Below are positions 37,501 to 49,982 of a stretch of 64,000 bases of DNA, in pieces. The DNA is from Bugulina stolonifera (Eukaryota > Bryozoa > Gymnolaemata > Cheilostomatida > Bugulidae), in contig OW285191.1 of the NCBI GenBank assembly GCA_935421135.1, forward strand, positions 16,012,700-16,076,699, in the 5' to 3' direction. The notes under the pieces were generated by a model. The model had not been told where the DNA came from. It ran no database searches and was given only the letters and a program-made list of their open reading frames with translations. Made by a program: the position numbers and the translations under genes. Position 1 is the stretch's first letter. Every line of letters begins with the position of its first letter.

Positions 37501-38098
37501 ACCATGCACAGCAACAATGAACAACATGAATATTGAGCAGGAATTTGATACAAATCTAAAGTGAAATTGGAAATTTCCAAAGACAACCTTTTAGAATTAT
37601 TTCTTAGCTACAGGATGGTGTAAATATTATTCATATACTGTGGTTTTTCACCCATCCAGCAGTAGAACACTGTACCCATATCTTTTTTTGATGTTTTCTG
37701 GTATTACACAAAAAATAAAATAAAATTTAAAAAAACTAAAAAACCAACGTTTTAGATTATATTAAGAGGATTCTAATGATATATTATTTGTCATTGTGGA
37801 GTAAAAATTGTCCGTTTCATGGGGAGAACAAAATTTATATATAACATAAAGGAAAGCCTTAATCATTAAAAGGATTGTCCTTATCTATCCTGTGAAAGCT
37901 GCCTTTACTGTAAAGCTGAAACTGGTTCACAGTGGAGCATACATACCTGTACTACTGCATAATGTTATACATGCATAATACTATAATATACACGTAGTAC
38001 ATCTTTTTCAAAGATGGACAGGTAAGTATGTAATATCCTACCTTTAGAGGTTCACTTTCAGCAGCTGGCTGCTCCTTGCAGAGATTATTAGACGGCAT
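31562..38098 (-). CDS. GST-A: sigma-type glutathione S-transferase-like, catalytic Tyr replaced by His
   Basis: Cytosolic GST fold. Exons in order: 38042-38098 (proposed), 33639-33777, 33294-33386, 32792-33030, 31562-31732; 699 nt, 232 aa. The thioredoxin-like half contains RGRPEPIRMMYAMAD and the glutathione-binding QSNVIGRYVAKKLG; the helical half follows. Where GST-B and GST-C have the catalytic Tyr (YF), this gene has His28 (MTHFADMRGR), so ordinary thiolate activation is doubtful. Exon 2 aligned with GST-B lacks an equivalent start Met. I therefore take a 19-codon first exon (MPSNNLCKEQPAAESEPLK) ending in AAG|GTAGG, across a 4.3-kb intron. The alternative is initiation at ATG in exon 2 (MTHF), giving about 207 aa. 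The last three exons have the same lengths as in the other GSTs here, supporting common descent. Confidence 0.82.
33443..33521. repeat. 28-bp tandem repeat, about three copies, in a GST-A intron
   Basis: Units begin AGACCTACTAGAGACA and end in a GATGTGTGTT-type tail; the third copy is diverged. Confidence 0.85.
34000..34095 (-). repeat. Degenerate tRNA-like sequence (tRNA-derived SINE head or tRNA relic)
   Basis: On the minus strand, TAGCTCAAAGCGTAGAG resembles a tRNA D arm/A box. TGTTCGAGACCCC resembles the T loop/B box about 30 bases later, followed by a T run. The T stem and anticodon stem do not pair properly, so it is not a working tRNA gene. It lies in the proposed long first intron of GST-A. 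Confidence 0.5.
37255..37345 (-). repeat. tRNA-like sequence (SINE head candidate)
   Basis: On the minus strand, TGGTCCAGTGGGCAAGGGCG resembles an A box and AAGTTCAATCCTTGG matches a B-box consensus. Spacing is close to tRNA size but with an enlarged middle. Stem pairing is poor, so it is probably a tRNA-derived repeat. Confidence 0.45.
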
Positions 38099-39060
38099 TT
38101 TCTTTCTATCAAATGTTAGCTATCAATTATCAACCTTCCAAGCACTAACTGGTTGTCAACTGATTACCAAGCTGTCAGCATAGAGTAGCATACTCTACAC
38201 ATGTGGCATATTATAGGCCCATAGTGGTCCATGTAAATCTACACTATCTTAGAGCATGAATTGATGCATTTACAATACTGTAATTGAAAAATAATTAGCT
38301 TTATGGCATCAAATAATGATCTTTGCTCTAATGTATCATTGATAACTAAGACACAATAATGGACTGTTAGTATTCATATACAGCACCAACCAACTAGTTA
38401 CCATAGAGTTTTATTTTGTACTGAAAACAGGTGATGAGACCCAAAAGTGGTATTATGACTTTGCATAACTTTGTCAAATCTTCCACTAAATAGTACTCAA
38501 ATAGTAGTGCCCCACCTAGTAAAATGAATTGTACACAACTGACTCCAAGTGCTGGAACTCCCTACCTCAGACTGGGTCATCATGTCTGACACATTATTAT
38601 CGATATATTATGATAATGCGAATGCAGGCAATGTCAGAAGCTGTATGAAGGTCTTTTCCTGAGATGACAGATTCATTCCTATTGGTATTATTTTATCAAG
38701 CTAGGCTTGCATGGCTATATTTGTTACAACACTGTATTGTATGTCTATTTGATGAGGAGATAACTTCTACATTATGAGACACTTATTAATCTCACAGATA
38801 CTATATGCAAATTTAATGAATTTGAAAATACTTTAAAATGTTTTAAAAGAAAATAATAAGAGCAATAAACACAGCTTCTACGAAGTACAGCAGTATTGAA
38901 ATAAGTCCGATGTTTACAGGAGTCCACAACTCCACTATATACGTACATGTTCAGGAAAGATAATTAATTATTTCCCCAAGAAAAGATTAACTCCAAGTCA
39001 ACAAGAAGTTTGAATTCTGTATGAATATTATTGCATTCACTTGAGCTTCAAGCTGATTGG
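38099..39060. other. Spacer between GST-A exon 1 and GST-B
   Basis: AT-rich, no gene seen. It should contain the GST-B 3' UTR (right end) and, if exon 1 is correct, the GST-A promoter (left end). Confidence 0.4.
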
Positions 39061-39160
39061 CTAGATATCGTATTCTGTGGCTAGATATCGTATCCTGTGG
39101 CTAGATATCGTATTCTGTGGCTAGATATCATATTCTGTGGCTAGATATCGTATTCTGTGG
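39061..39160. repeat. 20-bp tandem repeat, five copies, spanning the GST-B stop codon
   Basis: Five units of CTAGATATCGTATTCTGTGG with one or two variants. On the minus strand a unit encodes ...TEYDI-stop, so the array starts in the last codons of GST-B and runs into the 3' UTR. Confidence 0.95.
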
Positions 39161-40699
39161 CAGGTCGACTAGCAAAGTGTTTCTGGATTCTCTCATCAGA
39201 CTGGAAGTTTTCTGTGAACTGCTTGACCCAAGGAGTAATCTCCATGATATCAGGAAAGGCACGTCTGGAGAACTCCAGGGTGACGTACAGCCATGCATCT
39301 GCAAGTCCCATCTAAATAAGAATACGCACAGTAACAGTAGAGCACATGAATATGGGGATATGAACTGTGAACCTCCCACAGTCTTGTGCATCAAATAGTC
39401 TACACAGAATTCTAGCAGGCCACCTGACCTGGTATGCAAGCTCGTAGATAGAGATATACATTAGAGTCATACCTATTATCAATATAGGCTCAAGTTATGT
39501 TATCTGCTAAGGTTTATAGTGTTAATCAAGATCAGATTACATATTAGTCTTTACAAAATAGTTTAGACATTCTCGTGTCTGGTTCAAACAGCCCAAGTAT
39601 AATATTTATCTTGACAATATATTACAATCTATCTACCTGGTCACTGACGATATACTTTGTCCCTCTCTCCTCGGACAGTGATTGGATGTATCTCAGCTTC
39701 TGTATCATGCTCTCCTTTATATCAGCGACCACCTTCTCACTATTCTCTGGTTCCGGAAACTTCTTCATTAATTTCCAGTAATAGATCTTGGCAGGTATAT
39801 CCTGAGTTGCCTCCATACAGACCTCTACCACCAAGTCATGTAAAGTCTCTTCCCATGTAGTATGCCCCATCAGTCCTGAGAATAGCAAAGTTTTCGTTTA
39901 CACGTCGTATTCTCTGTTGTTAGTACTCCATTTCCACAATACTCGGATTTACATTGTGGAGTTGCCCACTCTGTTTTTATGTATTGATATTGTGAGAAAT
40001 TTTTTAACCAATGAGAAGAAAACGAGTAAAAACAGAAATAAAACCTGAAATACAATGTACATTGTAGGAATTACAAAATGAGGTAACAAATTACAGTTTC
40101 ACACTTATCAAAGCAGTTTACCAAGTGCCCTACTACATGTACCTTACTACTTATTAGCCAGCTACAATATACTCTTTATAATTATTCAACAGAAATTCAC
40201 CCTCAAATGAGATATAACATGCAGATGCTTCAATCACTTACCAAACTTCTTGGCAACATATCTAGCTATTACATTAGACTGACAGAGTACACCCTCAGCT
40301 GTCTCTAGCACAGGTAGCTGCTTTAGAGGTTGATCTATGGAGAGACAAAATTTGTGTCTGCAATGTAGGCTATCCTTGCCCTTTGGGGTCAGCCTGTTCA
40401 TTTGCAAACATCATATGGTGGACAGACATGAACCTCACAAACATAGTAAACTATTCCATTCTATGTCCTTTTCGCCGATAGAGATACAAGGAGTAATGAC
40501 ATGTTAGCATGTGAGATGATAAAGATTGTTTCGCATTGCTACATGTATATAAACTCGAACCTTCTTTCATTGTAGCCCACTCTTCAGCTGTCACTCTCTT
40601 ATCAGCATATTCCTTGTCGGCCATTGTGTAGAGAAGTCTGGCTGGCTCAGCCCTCCCTCTCAGCACCTCAAAGTATACCAACGTGTCTCTATCAGCCAT
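39141..40699 (-). CDS. GST-B: sigma-type glutathione S-transferase, 213 aa
   Basis: Predicted cytosolic enzyme conjugating glutathione to electrophiles or acting in prostanoid-type isomerisation, as in the sigma class. Exons: 40561-40699, 40242-40334, 39637-39875, 39141-39311 (642 nt with stop). N-terminal thioredoxin-like domain: catalytic Tyr9 in VYFEVLRGRAEPARLLY, cis-Pro region KQLPVLE, glutathione-binding QSNVIARYVAKKFG. The helical domain starts GLMGHTTWEETLHDLVVEV and the last exon starts MGLADAWLY. Canonical splice sites. This is one of only two genes here retaining the catalytic Tyr. The ATG is 41 bp from the start of a 1.3-kb minisatellite occupying its upstream region. The stop lies in a 20-bp tandem repeat. 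Confidence 0.92.
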
Positions 40700-40739
40700 T
40701 ATTTCCTATACAGAAGGGAACATATAGATTACAAGTCTG

Positions 40740-42055
40740 CAATATACACGTAGATAGTATACATTATACACGTAGATAGTGTACATATACACGTAGATAG
40801 TGTACATATACACGTACATGTAGATAGTGTACATATACACGTAGATAGTGTACATATACACGTAGATAGTGTACATATACACGTGTATAGTGTACATATA
40901 CACGTAGATAGTGTACATATACACGTAGATAGTGTACATATACACGTAGATAGTGTACATATACACGTAGATAGTGTACATTATACACGTAGATAGTGTA
41001 CATATACACGTAGATAGTGTACATATACACGTAGATAGTGTACATATACACGTAGATAGTGTACATATACACGTAGATAGTGTACATATACACGTAGATA
41101 GTGTACATATACACGTAGATAGTGTACATATACACGTAGATAGTGTACATATACACGTAGATAGTGTACATATACACGTGTATAGTGTACATATACACGT
41201 AGATAGTGTACATATACACGTAGATAGTGTACATATACACGTAGATAGTGTACATATACACGTAGATAGTGTACATTATACACGTAGATAGTGTACATAT
41301 ACACGTGGATAGTGTACATATACACGTGTATAGTGTACATATATACGTAGATAGTGTACATATACACGTAGATAGTGTACATATACACGTAGATAGTGTA
41401 CATATACACGTGTATAGTGTACATATACACGTAGATAGTGTACATATACACGTAGATAGTGTACATATACAAGTGCATAGTGTACATATACACATAGACA
41501 GTGTACATATACACGTAGATAGTGTACATTATACACGTAGATAGTGTGCATATACACGTAGACAGTGTACATATACACGTAGATAGTGTACATATACACG
41601 TAGATAGTGTACATATATTACACGAGTACATAGTGTACATATACACATAGACAGTGTACATATACACGTAGATAGTGTACATATACACGTAGATAGTGTA
41701 CATATACACGTGTATAGTGTACATATACACGTAGATAGTGTACATATACACGTAGATAGTGTACATATACAAGTGCATAGTGTACATATACACATAGACA
41801 GTGTACATATACACGTAGATAGTGTACATTATACACGTAGATAGTGTGCATATACACGTAGACAGTGTACATATACACGTAGATAGTGTACATATACACG
41901 TAGATAGTGTACACATACACGTAGACAGTGTGCATATACACGTAGACAGTGTACATATACACGTAGATAGTGTACATATACACGTAGATAGTGTACATAT
42001 ACACGTAGATAGTGTACATATACACGTAGATAGTGTACATATATACACGAGTACA
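40740..42055. repeat. 21-bp minisatellite, about 62 copies, immediately upstream of GST-B
   Basis: The unit is GTGTACATATACACGTAGATA with variants (GTGTATA, GTGCATA, CATAGACA) and 1-2-base indels. Longer blocks repeat as higher-order units (about 41463-41630 resembles 41763-41930). The unit is partly self-complementary (TGTACATATACAC). Long frames on both strands (VYMYTIY; VHIHVDS) are artefacts of a period divisible by three. Confidence 0.97.
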
Positions 42056-44341
42056 CATGTACACATGGGTTTTATTCATTTATAAAAATAATGTGTATAA
42101 ACTTAGTAACGAGTTAAATTGCATAATACATTAATTCCATGCAATAGCAGTAATCCCTCCCTATGATATACAGCTACATCTATATCATCATAATAATATT
42201 TCAGTTATCTAGATTATTGTGCATCTGTACATGTACATGTAGTCTTATTGTAGCCTTTGCAAACTCTAGTGATTTATTGTGAGATTAACACGACAGGAAG
42301 TAAACAAGCACCACATACACATAGTTGTTATAGCAACAAATCACAACAAACACAATATTATTATATTATCCTTTTGACTGATGTGGGTCATTAATGCGAC
42401 CCATGTGGTGACTCTCTGCTCTCACAATCAGTGGCAGTGACTCTGCAGTCTGCACACACTGAATGCTAGGCATATATACTATGTACAAGTATAAGAGAGA
42501 GAGAGTGTTGTTTACCTCCTAGCTCCTGCTGCAGTAACCACCAAATGACTAAGTATGTATGTTATTAAAGGATACCGCAATATCTGTCTCAGCATTGCAT
42601 CAATCGATGTCACCTGCAGATATTGAATGAGTTTGCAATAGAGCCTACGGTTCTTTGTTGGGTGAGAGGGTGGCAATCTGTCTTGTTCTTCAATTCTAAC
42701 GGAATGTTCCATGGTCCTTAAACTATTGTTATATATTATAGACTGTATTCTATTTGGCTTTGGTAAAACCAGGAGTTACATCACTATTACAAATTACATG
42801 TCTGACAACAGTGCCAGTTTCATCACTTACACTAATCAGAAGGATGTCGGATTTCAGTCTGTTAGATAGCTTACAAAATAATATGATCTATATTACTAAT
42901 AATATACAGTAGATAAGCACACCATCTCTAGCTTGGAAATTTCATTAATAAGACAATATATCACATTTGTTATTGTAATTGTAATTCTATGCATACTTTA
43001 GTCACAGGTGCCAGTACTAACAGGTTGTTGGCATTACAAGACCTATGAATAGTACATATATTCAACTAGTATAAAGAGAGGAAGAGAGGGAAAAAGATTT
43101 ATTTCATCTTTGATTATAAAGAGAGTGACAAAAGAGGCATGGACAGATAACTTCACACTATAATAGTCTCTAGCTAATCATGTGCAGTACATGAGCCATG
43201 CAATGACTCAATGTTACAGTTTTGATAATGAAGAGGCTGCTAGAAGAATAGAGCTGCAGTACTAGCCTTCTGAAACGGTAGTTTTCTGGTGGAACAGACC
43301 ACGAACATTGAGGCTTGGAGAAGATTATGGTGGTAGCTCTAGTACAACCTAGACTGTAGTGGTGCAGACATGCATTGGTACAAATTTTCACTTTAACCTT
43401 TTAATGAGTTTTAATGTGTTTTGATGTGTTTATGCGAATCGGTCCCCTAAGTGTATGTTGTACTATATGATCCCCTAAGTGTATGTTGTACTATATGATC
43501 TGAATGCAAGATAAAAATCCAACTCTGTCCTCTTCTACACAAGAGCACAGGTGAAAAATGGCAGCATCGACTCCGTCTGTTTCAGCCTTGTAGCAATGTG
43601 CCACTATAAATAACATTCTCCTAAGCTGTAGTATATGCAATACCACTGAAATACTGATGACTTGAAGATCTGCGAATTATATAGCTATTATCGTCATCGT
43701 TAGTATTATGTGGCTTGAGATCAAAAATCCTCAGGCCCTCACAGTGGTCTATAATAATAATTGTTCATTGAAGCTGTGGGTTGAAGTGATGAGGAAGTTG
43801 TGCTACCTTGCAATACCTAAGATACTATTTCTCTACCCATATGATTGGGATTACAAAGTTGTCATCTCTCTACTTGTAAAGATGAGAAACAAGAGAAGAC
43901 AACTTCAAAGGTATAATTGGTTGACCAAAGCTAGCAGTCACTAGATAGTATTGCATTAGCAAACTGTCATTTTATTTATAGTAGAATGATTAACTATCAA
44001 AAGAGGTAGAGGGGCGTCAACTATATAACTACATACTTATCAAACAGTTTAACCTTACCTAAGTAAATATTAGCACTGCACTATGAGCTTTAGCTGTTGG
44101 TTCAGTGCGCAGTATTAGCTTTAGGATGTAAAGTTGCATGTGCTACGGAGAGATTGTATGTGAATATGATAAATGGCACTAAAACGTATGAAAAAAAATC
44201 ATATCAGCTGAGAAATATACTTCTGCTCAGTATCTACATACTGCTAGATTAGAACAGCTAGTTTTTCCTAATAAATTAATCTTCTATTGCGAAAGGTCCA
44301 AGGCGACTGAAACTGAAGCTTAGGCTAAAGTCGCCTATCAG
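42056..44341. other. Spacer between the GST-B upstream array and GST-C
   Basis: No convincing gene. A short hairpin (TGGGTC...GACCCA, about 42385-42405) and a 30-bp direct duplication (about 43441-43500, CCCCTAAGTGTATGTTGTAC) are visible. Open frames at about 43170-43391 (minus) and 43708-43944 (plus) have no recognisable domain. Confidence 0.45.
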
Positions 44342-45596
44342 TTAAATACCAAAAGCAGACTCTGGCCTTAAGGCAAAATATTTCTTCACCCTATCATCAG
44401 CCTCAAAGTTGGCAGTGAACTGTTTAACCCAAGGAGTGATGGTCATGATATCTGTGAAGGCCAGTTTAGAAGATTCTAGAGCTGCATACAACCATACATC
44501 TCCCAGCTGTATCTGTAAACATAGCAACAACTGTAGAATGAGCGAACTGAATGCTCAACATTTACGATAAATCGTGAGAAGAAGTTTTTTGCGTGGTAAA
44601 GGAGGTGTGTCATCAGATTAGCTGTGACTGTTTGAGTAAAGCATTATAAAGTAACACACATCAACATAGACAGATAAGTAATCTTCACGTACATCATCAC
44701 CAAATATAAATTTCTTCCCCTCTTTATCGGCAATTGACTGGATGTAAGCCAAGTTTTTCAGCACTTGTTCTTTTGCCTCCTCGATGACCTTTGCGCTGTC
44801 TTCTGGCTCTGGTTTGGCTTTAAACAGCTTCCACATGTATACCTTGTTAATCACCGCCAACTCATAGAAGTCCTTGGTGACCTCCAAAATGAGGTCATTC
44901 ATGGTCTCTCCCCAGCACCCTGACCCAACCAGACCTGTCAGAATAAAACATTGGATATCCTTCACACTTATCACCAGAGCTCACTTGGTCTCTGCAACTG
45001 CTATGCTATCTATATTTTGTTATTCTCATTAAACAATATTTATTAATATCTACATTTATATCAATATTATGGTATAAAACAGAAATATTGAATTTTATTT
45101 AAATGGGAAGTCAAACAAAAGAGCCGTTGATCTGCCAAGATAGAGCATTTGAGAAAATAAGGTAAATGTATTGTAATGTGCTTACTTACCAAGTTTCTTA
45201 GCCACATGTCGAGCAATCACATTGGACTGACAGAGAACTACACCCTCCGTCTTGAGGGTGGGTAGCTGCTTCAGGGGTGCGTCTAGAATATCACAACATA
45301 CATTTGTATAGTGTAGGCACTTTGATATCAAGCATTGCGGGTTCTTTATATTAAAAATTTGAATGTGTCTAATGTATGAAACAACGGTGGCATGCATCCT
45401 ATACTATGTTGTGCACTACATGTATGACTTTATTATAATGACATAAAAATATGCGCTTACCATTTTTCACCTTTTCCCAATCTTCAGTCGTGATGACTTG
45501 GTCAGTGAATTCTTTCTCTGCCACAGCATATAATATTCTCACAGCCTCACCTCTGGCCCTCACATTGAAGTACATGTAATGGTCCTTCTCTGCCAT
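44342..45596 (-). CDS. GST-C: sigma-type glutathione S-transferase, 213 aa
   Basis: Exons: 45461-45596, 45190-45282, 44693-44934, 44342-44512 (642 nt with stop), all phases consistent. Catalytic Tyr9 is present in YMYFNVRARGEAVRILY. KQLPTLK and QSNVIARHVAKKLG give the cis-Pro and glutathione-binding segments. Helical half: GLVGSGCWGETMNDL, KPEPEDSAKVIEEAKEQ, FIFGDD, then IQLGDVWLYAALESSKLAF. Exon 3 is one codon longer than in A and B, a feature shared with D and E, so C, D and E form a subgroup. Exon 4 is nearly identical in DNA to GST-E exon 4 despite opposite orientation. It is head-to-head with GST-D. The left break of the large tandem duplication falls within its first coding exon. Confidence 0.92.
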
Positions 45597-47203
45597 CTTT
45601 ATATTATTTTACCTGCAGTACGAATACTTTTACCTGCAGCATATTGAACTATGTGTATGGTACTTTAACTAGACTCTGGTCAACATACAGAATAGCGTGT
45701 ATGATATAGACACAGGTTACGAAACTCAAATACATGTCTATGCAATGTAATTCGTTGACTAAGCCTATCATCTCTCTGCGACATAATTTCTTTACTTGTA
45801 AACTACAGTTCTTGTATGTAGGCCCACTTGATGTGCAGCAGAACTTATATGTTTGACCTCATTATAAAAAGGTTGTTTTAGCCAGTAAAAAATCTAATAA
45901 TGACATTTAATGTAGCACATCCACCTGTCACCGCTTTCAATGTCTGTAGAAGAAATACTAATATAATATTATTAGCTGAAACTTTGCAGAAGGGAAGTGA
46001 GTAAAAGACTTACCTCAGATACTGCTGTTCAGTAGAGTAGCTTAACGAGACTAATATATGCAGGTGACAGTGTAGTAAACCGGTTTGATTGTGTTACTTA
46101 TTAGTAGATAACCATGTTTACAGTTCAGATAAACCAATATTTACCGCTTTCATTGTGTGATACTTGATATAGTAAGTGGACATGCTATCCATGCTCTAAT
46201 ATTAAGATATGCGAATTTATTATTAATGGCGGTGAAACATTGCGTCGCTTTTATAGATGATTTATTTATGCTCATGTAGTATGACTCGTGTACAGTTTTG
46301 GTTTGTGTACTGTATGTGAACAGGTGCATGCCTACGTGTTTCTATATTATGCAGCCTTATTTACGTAACGTTTATTTCTATTTGCAACCAAGGCTGTCTA
46401 TTGGCTCTACTTCCTATACATAGCAGAGCCATCCAGAACTGCTCTGGCTATGTCATTTAGTAGTGAACTACATTGTACGCGGTTGTATATATTTTTGGAA
46501 TGTGCGACTGTTCAAAAAAAAAAGTTCAAAAAAAGAAGAGGAAGATAAAGTGGGAGAGGACAACTTCTAATTATAATCAATAGCTTATTCGTGCCCATGG
46601 ACATAACACTCTATCATGTGCATTTAATAGGGAAGTGCATTCTATTAGATATGATATATGTTTACTGTACATCTTCATATTATGTACATTGTGACTTTAC
46701 ACATTAATGTATCACAATTACCAAGATTAAAGCATTATATTTATACCACCGTTTGCATCCCATAACTACCACATTGAAGAAATAATTGCTTGTATGCTTG
46801 GTATGAAAATCTTCAATCTAGTATCATGCTGTATGCTGCTGATTATGTTGTGTAACATCATCATATTATACTGTATTATGTAACATGGTAGTTGTCCCCC
46901 CAACCCACCCACCGACACTGTAATAGTGCAAACGTCTCTGAGACTCGAAAAACCTTATCGAATCAGTGCATCATAATCAACAACATTGCTTAATCATAAT
47001 TTCCTGCAATAGCGACTAATGGGGTGCAAAAACAACTGTCTTGACTTGCCATCATGAATAGAGAACCTGCAAGTCATTTACAATCATCACATTCTAGTTA
47101 AAATCTGCCCATGTTCCTGAATATGTATAAAATTGTGGGTTTACCTCGCTAACACCATCAGTTAAACTATCCACGTCGAAGCCTATAGACAGGAAACCTC
47201 ACA
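45597..47203. other. Divergent intergenic region between GST-C and GST-D
   Basis: Probably holds promoters for both head-to-head genes. No coding exon seen. Conserved blocks against 51969-54595 (for example 45745-45835, 45890-46065, 46600-46760, 46950-47200) mark retained duplicate sequence and may include 5' UTR exons. Confidence 0.45.
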
Positions 47204-47805
47204 GATAGTAAATAGTAAGTACATACATGTAGTAGGTACATAGTAAGTACATAGTAGGTAAATAGTATGTACATAGTAGGTAAATAGTAAGTACATAGTA
47301 GGTAAATAGTAAGTACATAGTAGGTAAATAGTAAGTACATAGTAGGTAAATAGTAAGTACATAGTAGGTAAATAGTAAGTACATAGTAGGTACATAGTAA
47401 GTACATAGTAGGTAACTAGTAAGTACATAGTAGGTGAATAGTAAGTACATAGTAGGTAAATAGTAAGTACATAGTAGGTAAATAGTAAGTACATAGTAGG
47501 TAAATAGTAGGTAAATAGTAAGTACATAGTAGGTAAATAGTAAGTACATAGTAGGTAAATAGTAAGTACATAGTAGGTAAATAGTAAGTACATAGTAGGT
47601 AAATAGTAAGTACATAGTAGGTAAATAGTAAGTACATAGTAGGTAAATAGTAAGTACATAGTAGGTAAATAGTAAGTACATAGTAGGTAAATAGTAAGTA
47701 CATAGTAGGTAAATAGTAAGTACATAGTAGGTAAATAGTAAGTACATAGTAGGTAAATAGTAAGTACATAGTAGGTAAATAGTAAGTACATAGTAGGTAA
47801 AACCT
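47204..47805. repeat. 22-bp minisatellite upstream of GST-D
   Basis: About 27 copies of GTAGGTAAATAGTAAGTACA plus TA, with a few GTAGGTACAT and GTAGGTGAAT variants. The equivalent place in unit 2 (about 54585-54625) has only a single GTAAGTAG...GTAGGTAAAA stretch, so the expansion occurred after the duplication. The period is not a multiple of three, but all three minus-strand frames stay open because each reads repeating YLLCTYY-type codons. Confidence 0.97.
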
Positions 47806-48408
47806 TCTAACATGTATATGAGTTTCGAACTTCTAACAATAAACAGTGTGAATAATATCTGACAATGTATCATATAGTAAATGCAGCTGATATAAATGAA
47901 ATCCATCTACCTGTAGGCCTATACATTATATTTCATGAATCCAATTCAAATTACAGCAGTACACAATTTCTTTCATGAGATGCAAGTACTTGTAACAGAT
48001 TTAAAATAATAAGTGGACCACAGCACAATATGCATCGGTCATAGGTCATGGTCATAGGTCATGGTCGTGGTCACAAGTCATAGGTCATAGGTCATAGGTC
48101 ATAGTACAATATGCATCGGATTAGAGGTCTCAAATGCTTCTATTTTGGAGAGCACTGTCCTAAAGTTTTGGATCATCTTAGGAGTTTTCAGGAGAAATAT
48201 TTTAAATGTACCATTCCACAAAAAGTGTACCTGTAGTCAAATATAAGCCTCCATTCTGCAACAATTATTTTTAATTACAATTGTATATTATGTAGAGATT
48301 TTGGGAATAAAGTTGGGGCAAAAACACAGAATAAGTAATTTATCACTGCCTACCTCAAATGTTATAGTCACACATATGGATGTCAGTACTTCAATGCTTT
48401 AGGTAAAT

Positions 48409-49982
48409 ATGGCTCATCAAGATCATCTTCTATTCTTTGATGCTCGAGTACGCGGAGAGGCCATCCGTATGTTGTACGCTCTAGCTGGAAAACACCTTGA
48501 TGAGAAACGAATCACATTTGAGGAGTGGCCAGCATTAAAAGCTGGTAGGTACATCCGTACATCCGCAATGGTGGAACAGATACTGTATGGTCACCCTGTA
48601 TGGTCATAGAGTAGCCTAACACTAAAATACATGTAATATACAATGTCATGGGTGTTATGTAATCTGTATTATACATGTAAAGTATATGAAAATAATATAA
48701 TATTATGTAAAGAACTAGAAATCCTGGCCTGAGTTCATACTACAACGTATAACAATTTTAGAAAGTTTGGTAGATGAGCCTTAATAGTTTACAAGTCAGT
48801 ATACTGTAGTCTAGACTCTGGTCTATAGAGTGTAACATATCACATGACAATGTCAATGGAACTGTAGTATATACTGTATAACATAGTTAGCCAGCTCCTC
48901 GATATTTGGCCGACACTTGCGTGTACACATAATATATAACGTGTATGCATACTTGTAGACACACCTCTGGGACAAATACCTGTACTAACCACAGAAAAGG
49001 GAGTACTATGCCAGTCTAACGTCATAGCAAGATATGTGGCCAGAAAGTTTGGTAAGTATGCAGTATGCATACATGTACATGTGTATAGATAAGTACATAG
49101 GTACATGTATGTAGGTAAGTACATATAGACGTACATGTACATAGGTTTCATGGTAATTTTCGAGATCCATAATTATATATCTAAATTCTACAGGGTTAGT
49201 TGGTTCCTGTCCATGGAATGAGACTCTCAATGATCTGGTCATGGAAACCGTTAAAGAATTCTACGAAACAGGAGTGCTTGATAAGATATACACATGGAAG
49301 GTGTTAAAGGAGAAACCAGAACCAGAAGACAGCGAGAAGGTGATAGAAGAAGTGAGAGATACTACTCTGAAGAAATTGGCATACATCCAATCTATAGCAG
49401 AAAGGAAAGGGAAAAGATTCATATTTTGTGATGAGGTATGTACAATATAATAAGGAAATTAGTGTAAAATAGACCCATAATAAACTTTGACATTTGGCCT
49501 TCATGACAGAGCTTATACATTTTGTATATACAATAATTTTAGTCTAATTAAAGTGTTATCCGGCTAAAGTGATATGACGTGTAATAATGATATAATATAA
49601 CTGTACGCCTAAAAAGTGTCATATTGAGCAGAAATTGAAGTCTGAACTTTTTCTTTGTTTGGTACATTATACGTGCACAAACCTACTTATTCTGTGGAAA
49701 TTTTTGGAGGAAAGAGAAGATAATTCCTTGAACTCAAACTCAAGAAATAGTAGAACAATGACCGTGTACATTAAACACACACTCTCTAATTTCTGAATAA
49801 TTTGTTTACAGATTCAGCTGGGAGATGTTTGGTTGTATGCAGCTCTAGAATCTTCTAAAGTGGCTTTTCCAGATATCATGTCCATCACTCCTTGGGTTAA
49901 ACAGTTCACTGCTAACTTTGAGGCTGATGAAAAGATGAAGAAATATCTACCAAGTAGACCCCCATCTATGGATGGAGTATAA
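48409..49982 (+). CDS. GST-D: sigma-type GST-like, catalytic Tyr replaced by Phe, 213 aa
   Basis: Exons: 48409-48544, 48959-49051, 49194-49435, 49812-49982 (642 nt with stop). N-terminus: HLLFFDARVRGEAIRMLY, with Phe9 where GST-B and GST-C have the catalytic Tyr. GQIPVLT and QSNVIARYVARKFG keep the glutathione-site scaffold. Helical half: GLVGSCPWNETLNDLVMETV, KPEPEDSEKVIEEVRD, FIFCDE, IQLGDVWLYAALE. An acceptor (CTTTAG) 8 bp before the ATG indicates an upstream untranslated exon. Intron 2 carries one copy of the 85-bp sequence that is amplified in GST-E. AATAAA follows at 50319-50324. Loss of the Tyr hydroxyl predicts weak or altered conjugating activity; a binding role is possible. Confidence 0.92.

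Larger units (their letters stand above)
33778..38041. other. Proposed long first intron of GST-A
   Basis: 4.26 kb with no convincing coding exon. Contains two tRNA-like sequences (34000-34095, 37255-37345), several TACATGTA patches and two similar blocks around 34510-34565 and 35010-35065 (both CCTCAT, then GGATTATTTCC or GGGTTATTTCC, then AGATGTA). It is far longer than other introns in the GST cluster, so it may instead be the 5' flank if GST-A starts in exon 2. Confidence 0.4.

Noticed and set aside
40764..42085. Open frames up to 361 codons on both strands (VYMYTIY, CICTLST, VHIHVDS repeats)
   Set aside because: Open in several frames and both strands because of the 21-bp repeat period; this is repeat sequence, not coding.
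47183..47906. Three overlapping minus-strand frames of Tyr/Leu/Thr repeats
   Set aside because: All three frames are open over the same 22-bp minisatellite, which is diagnostic of repeat read-through.
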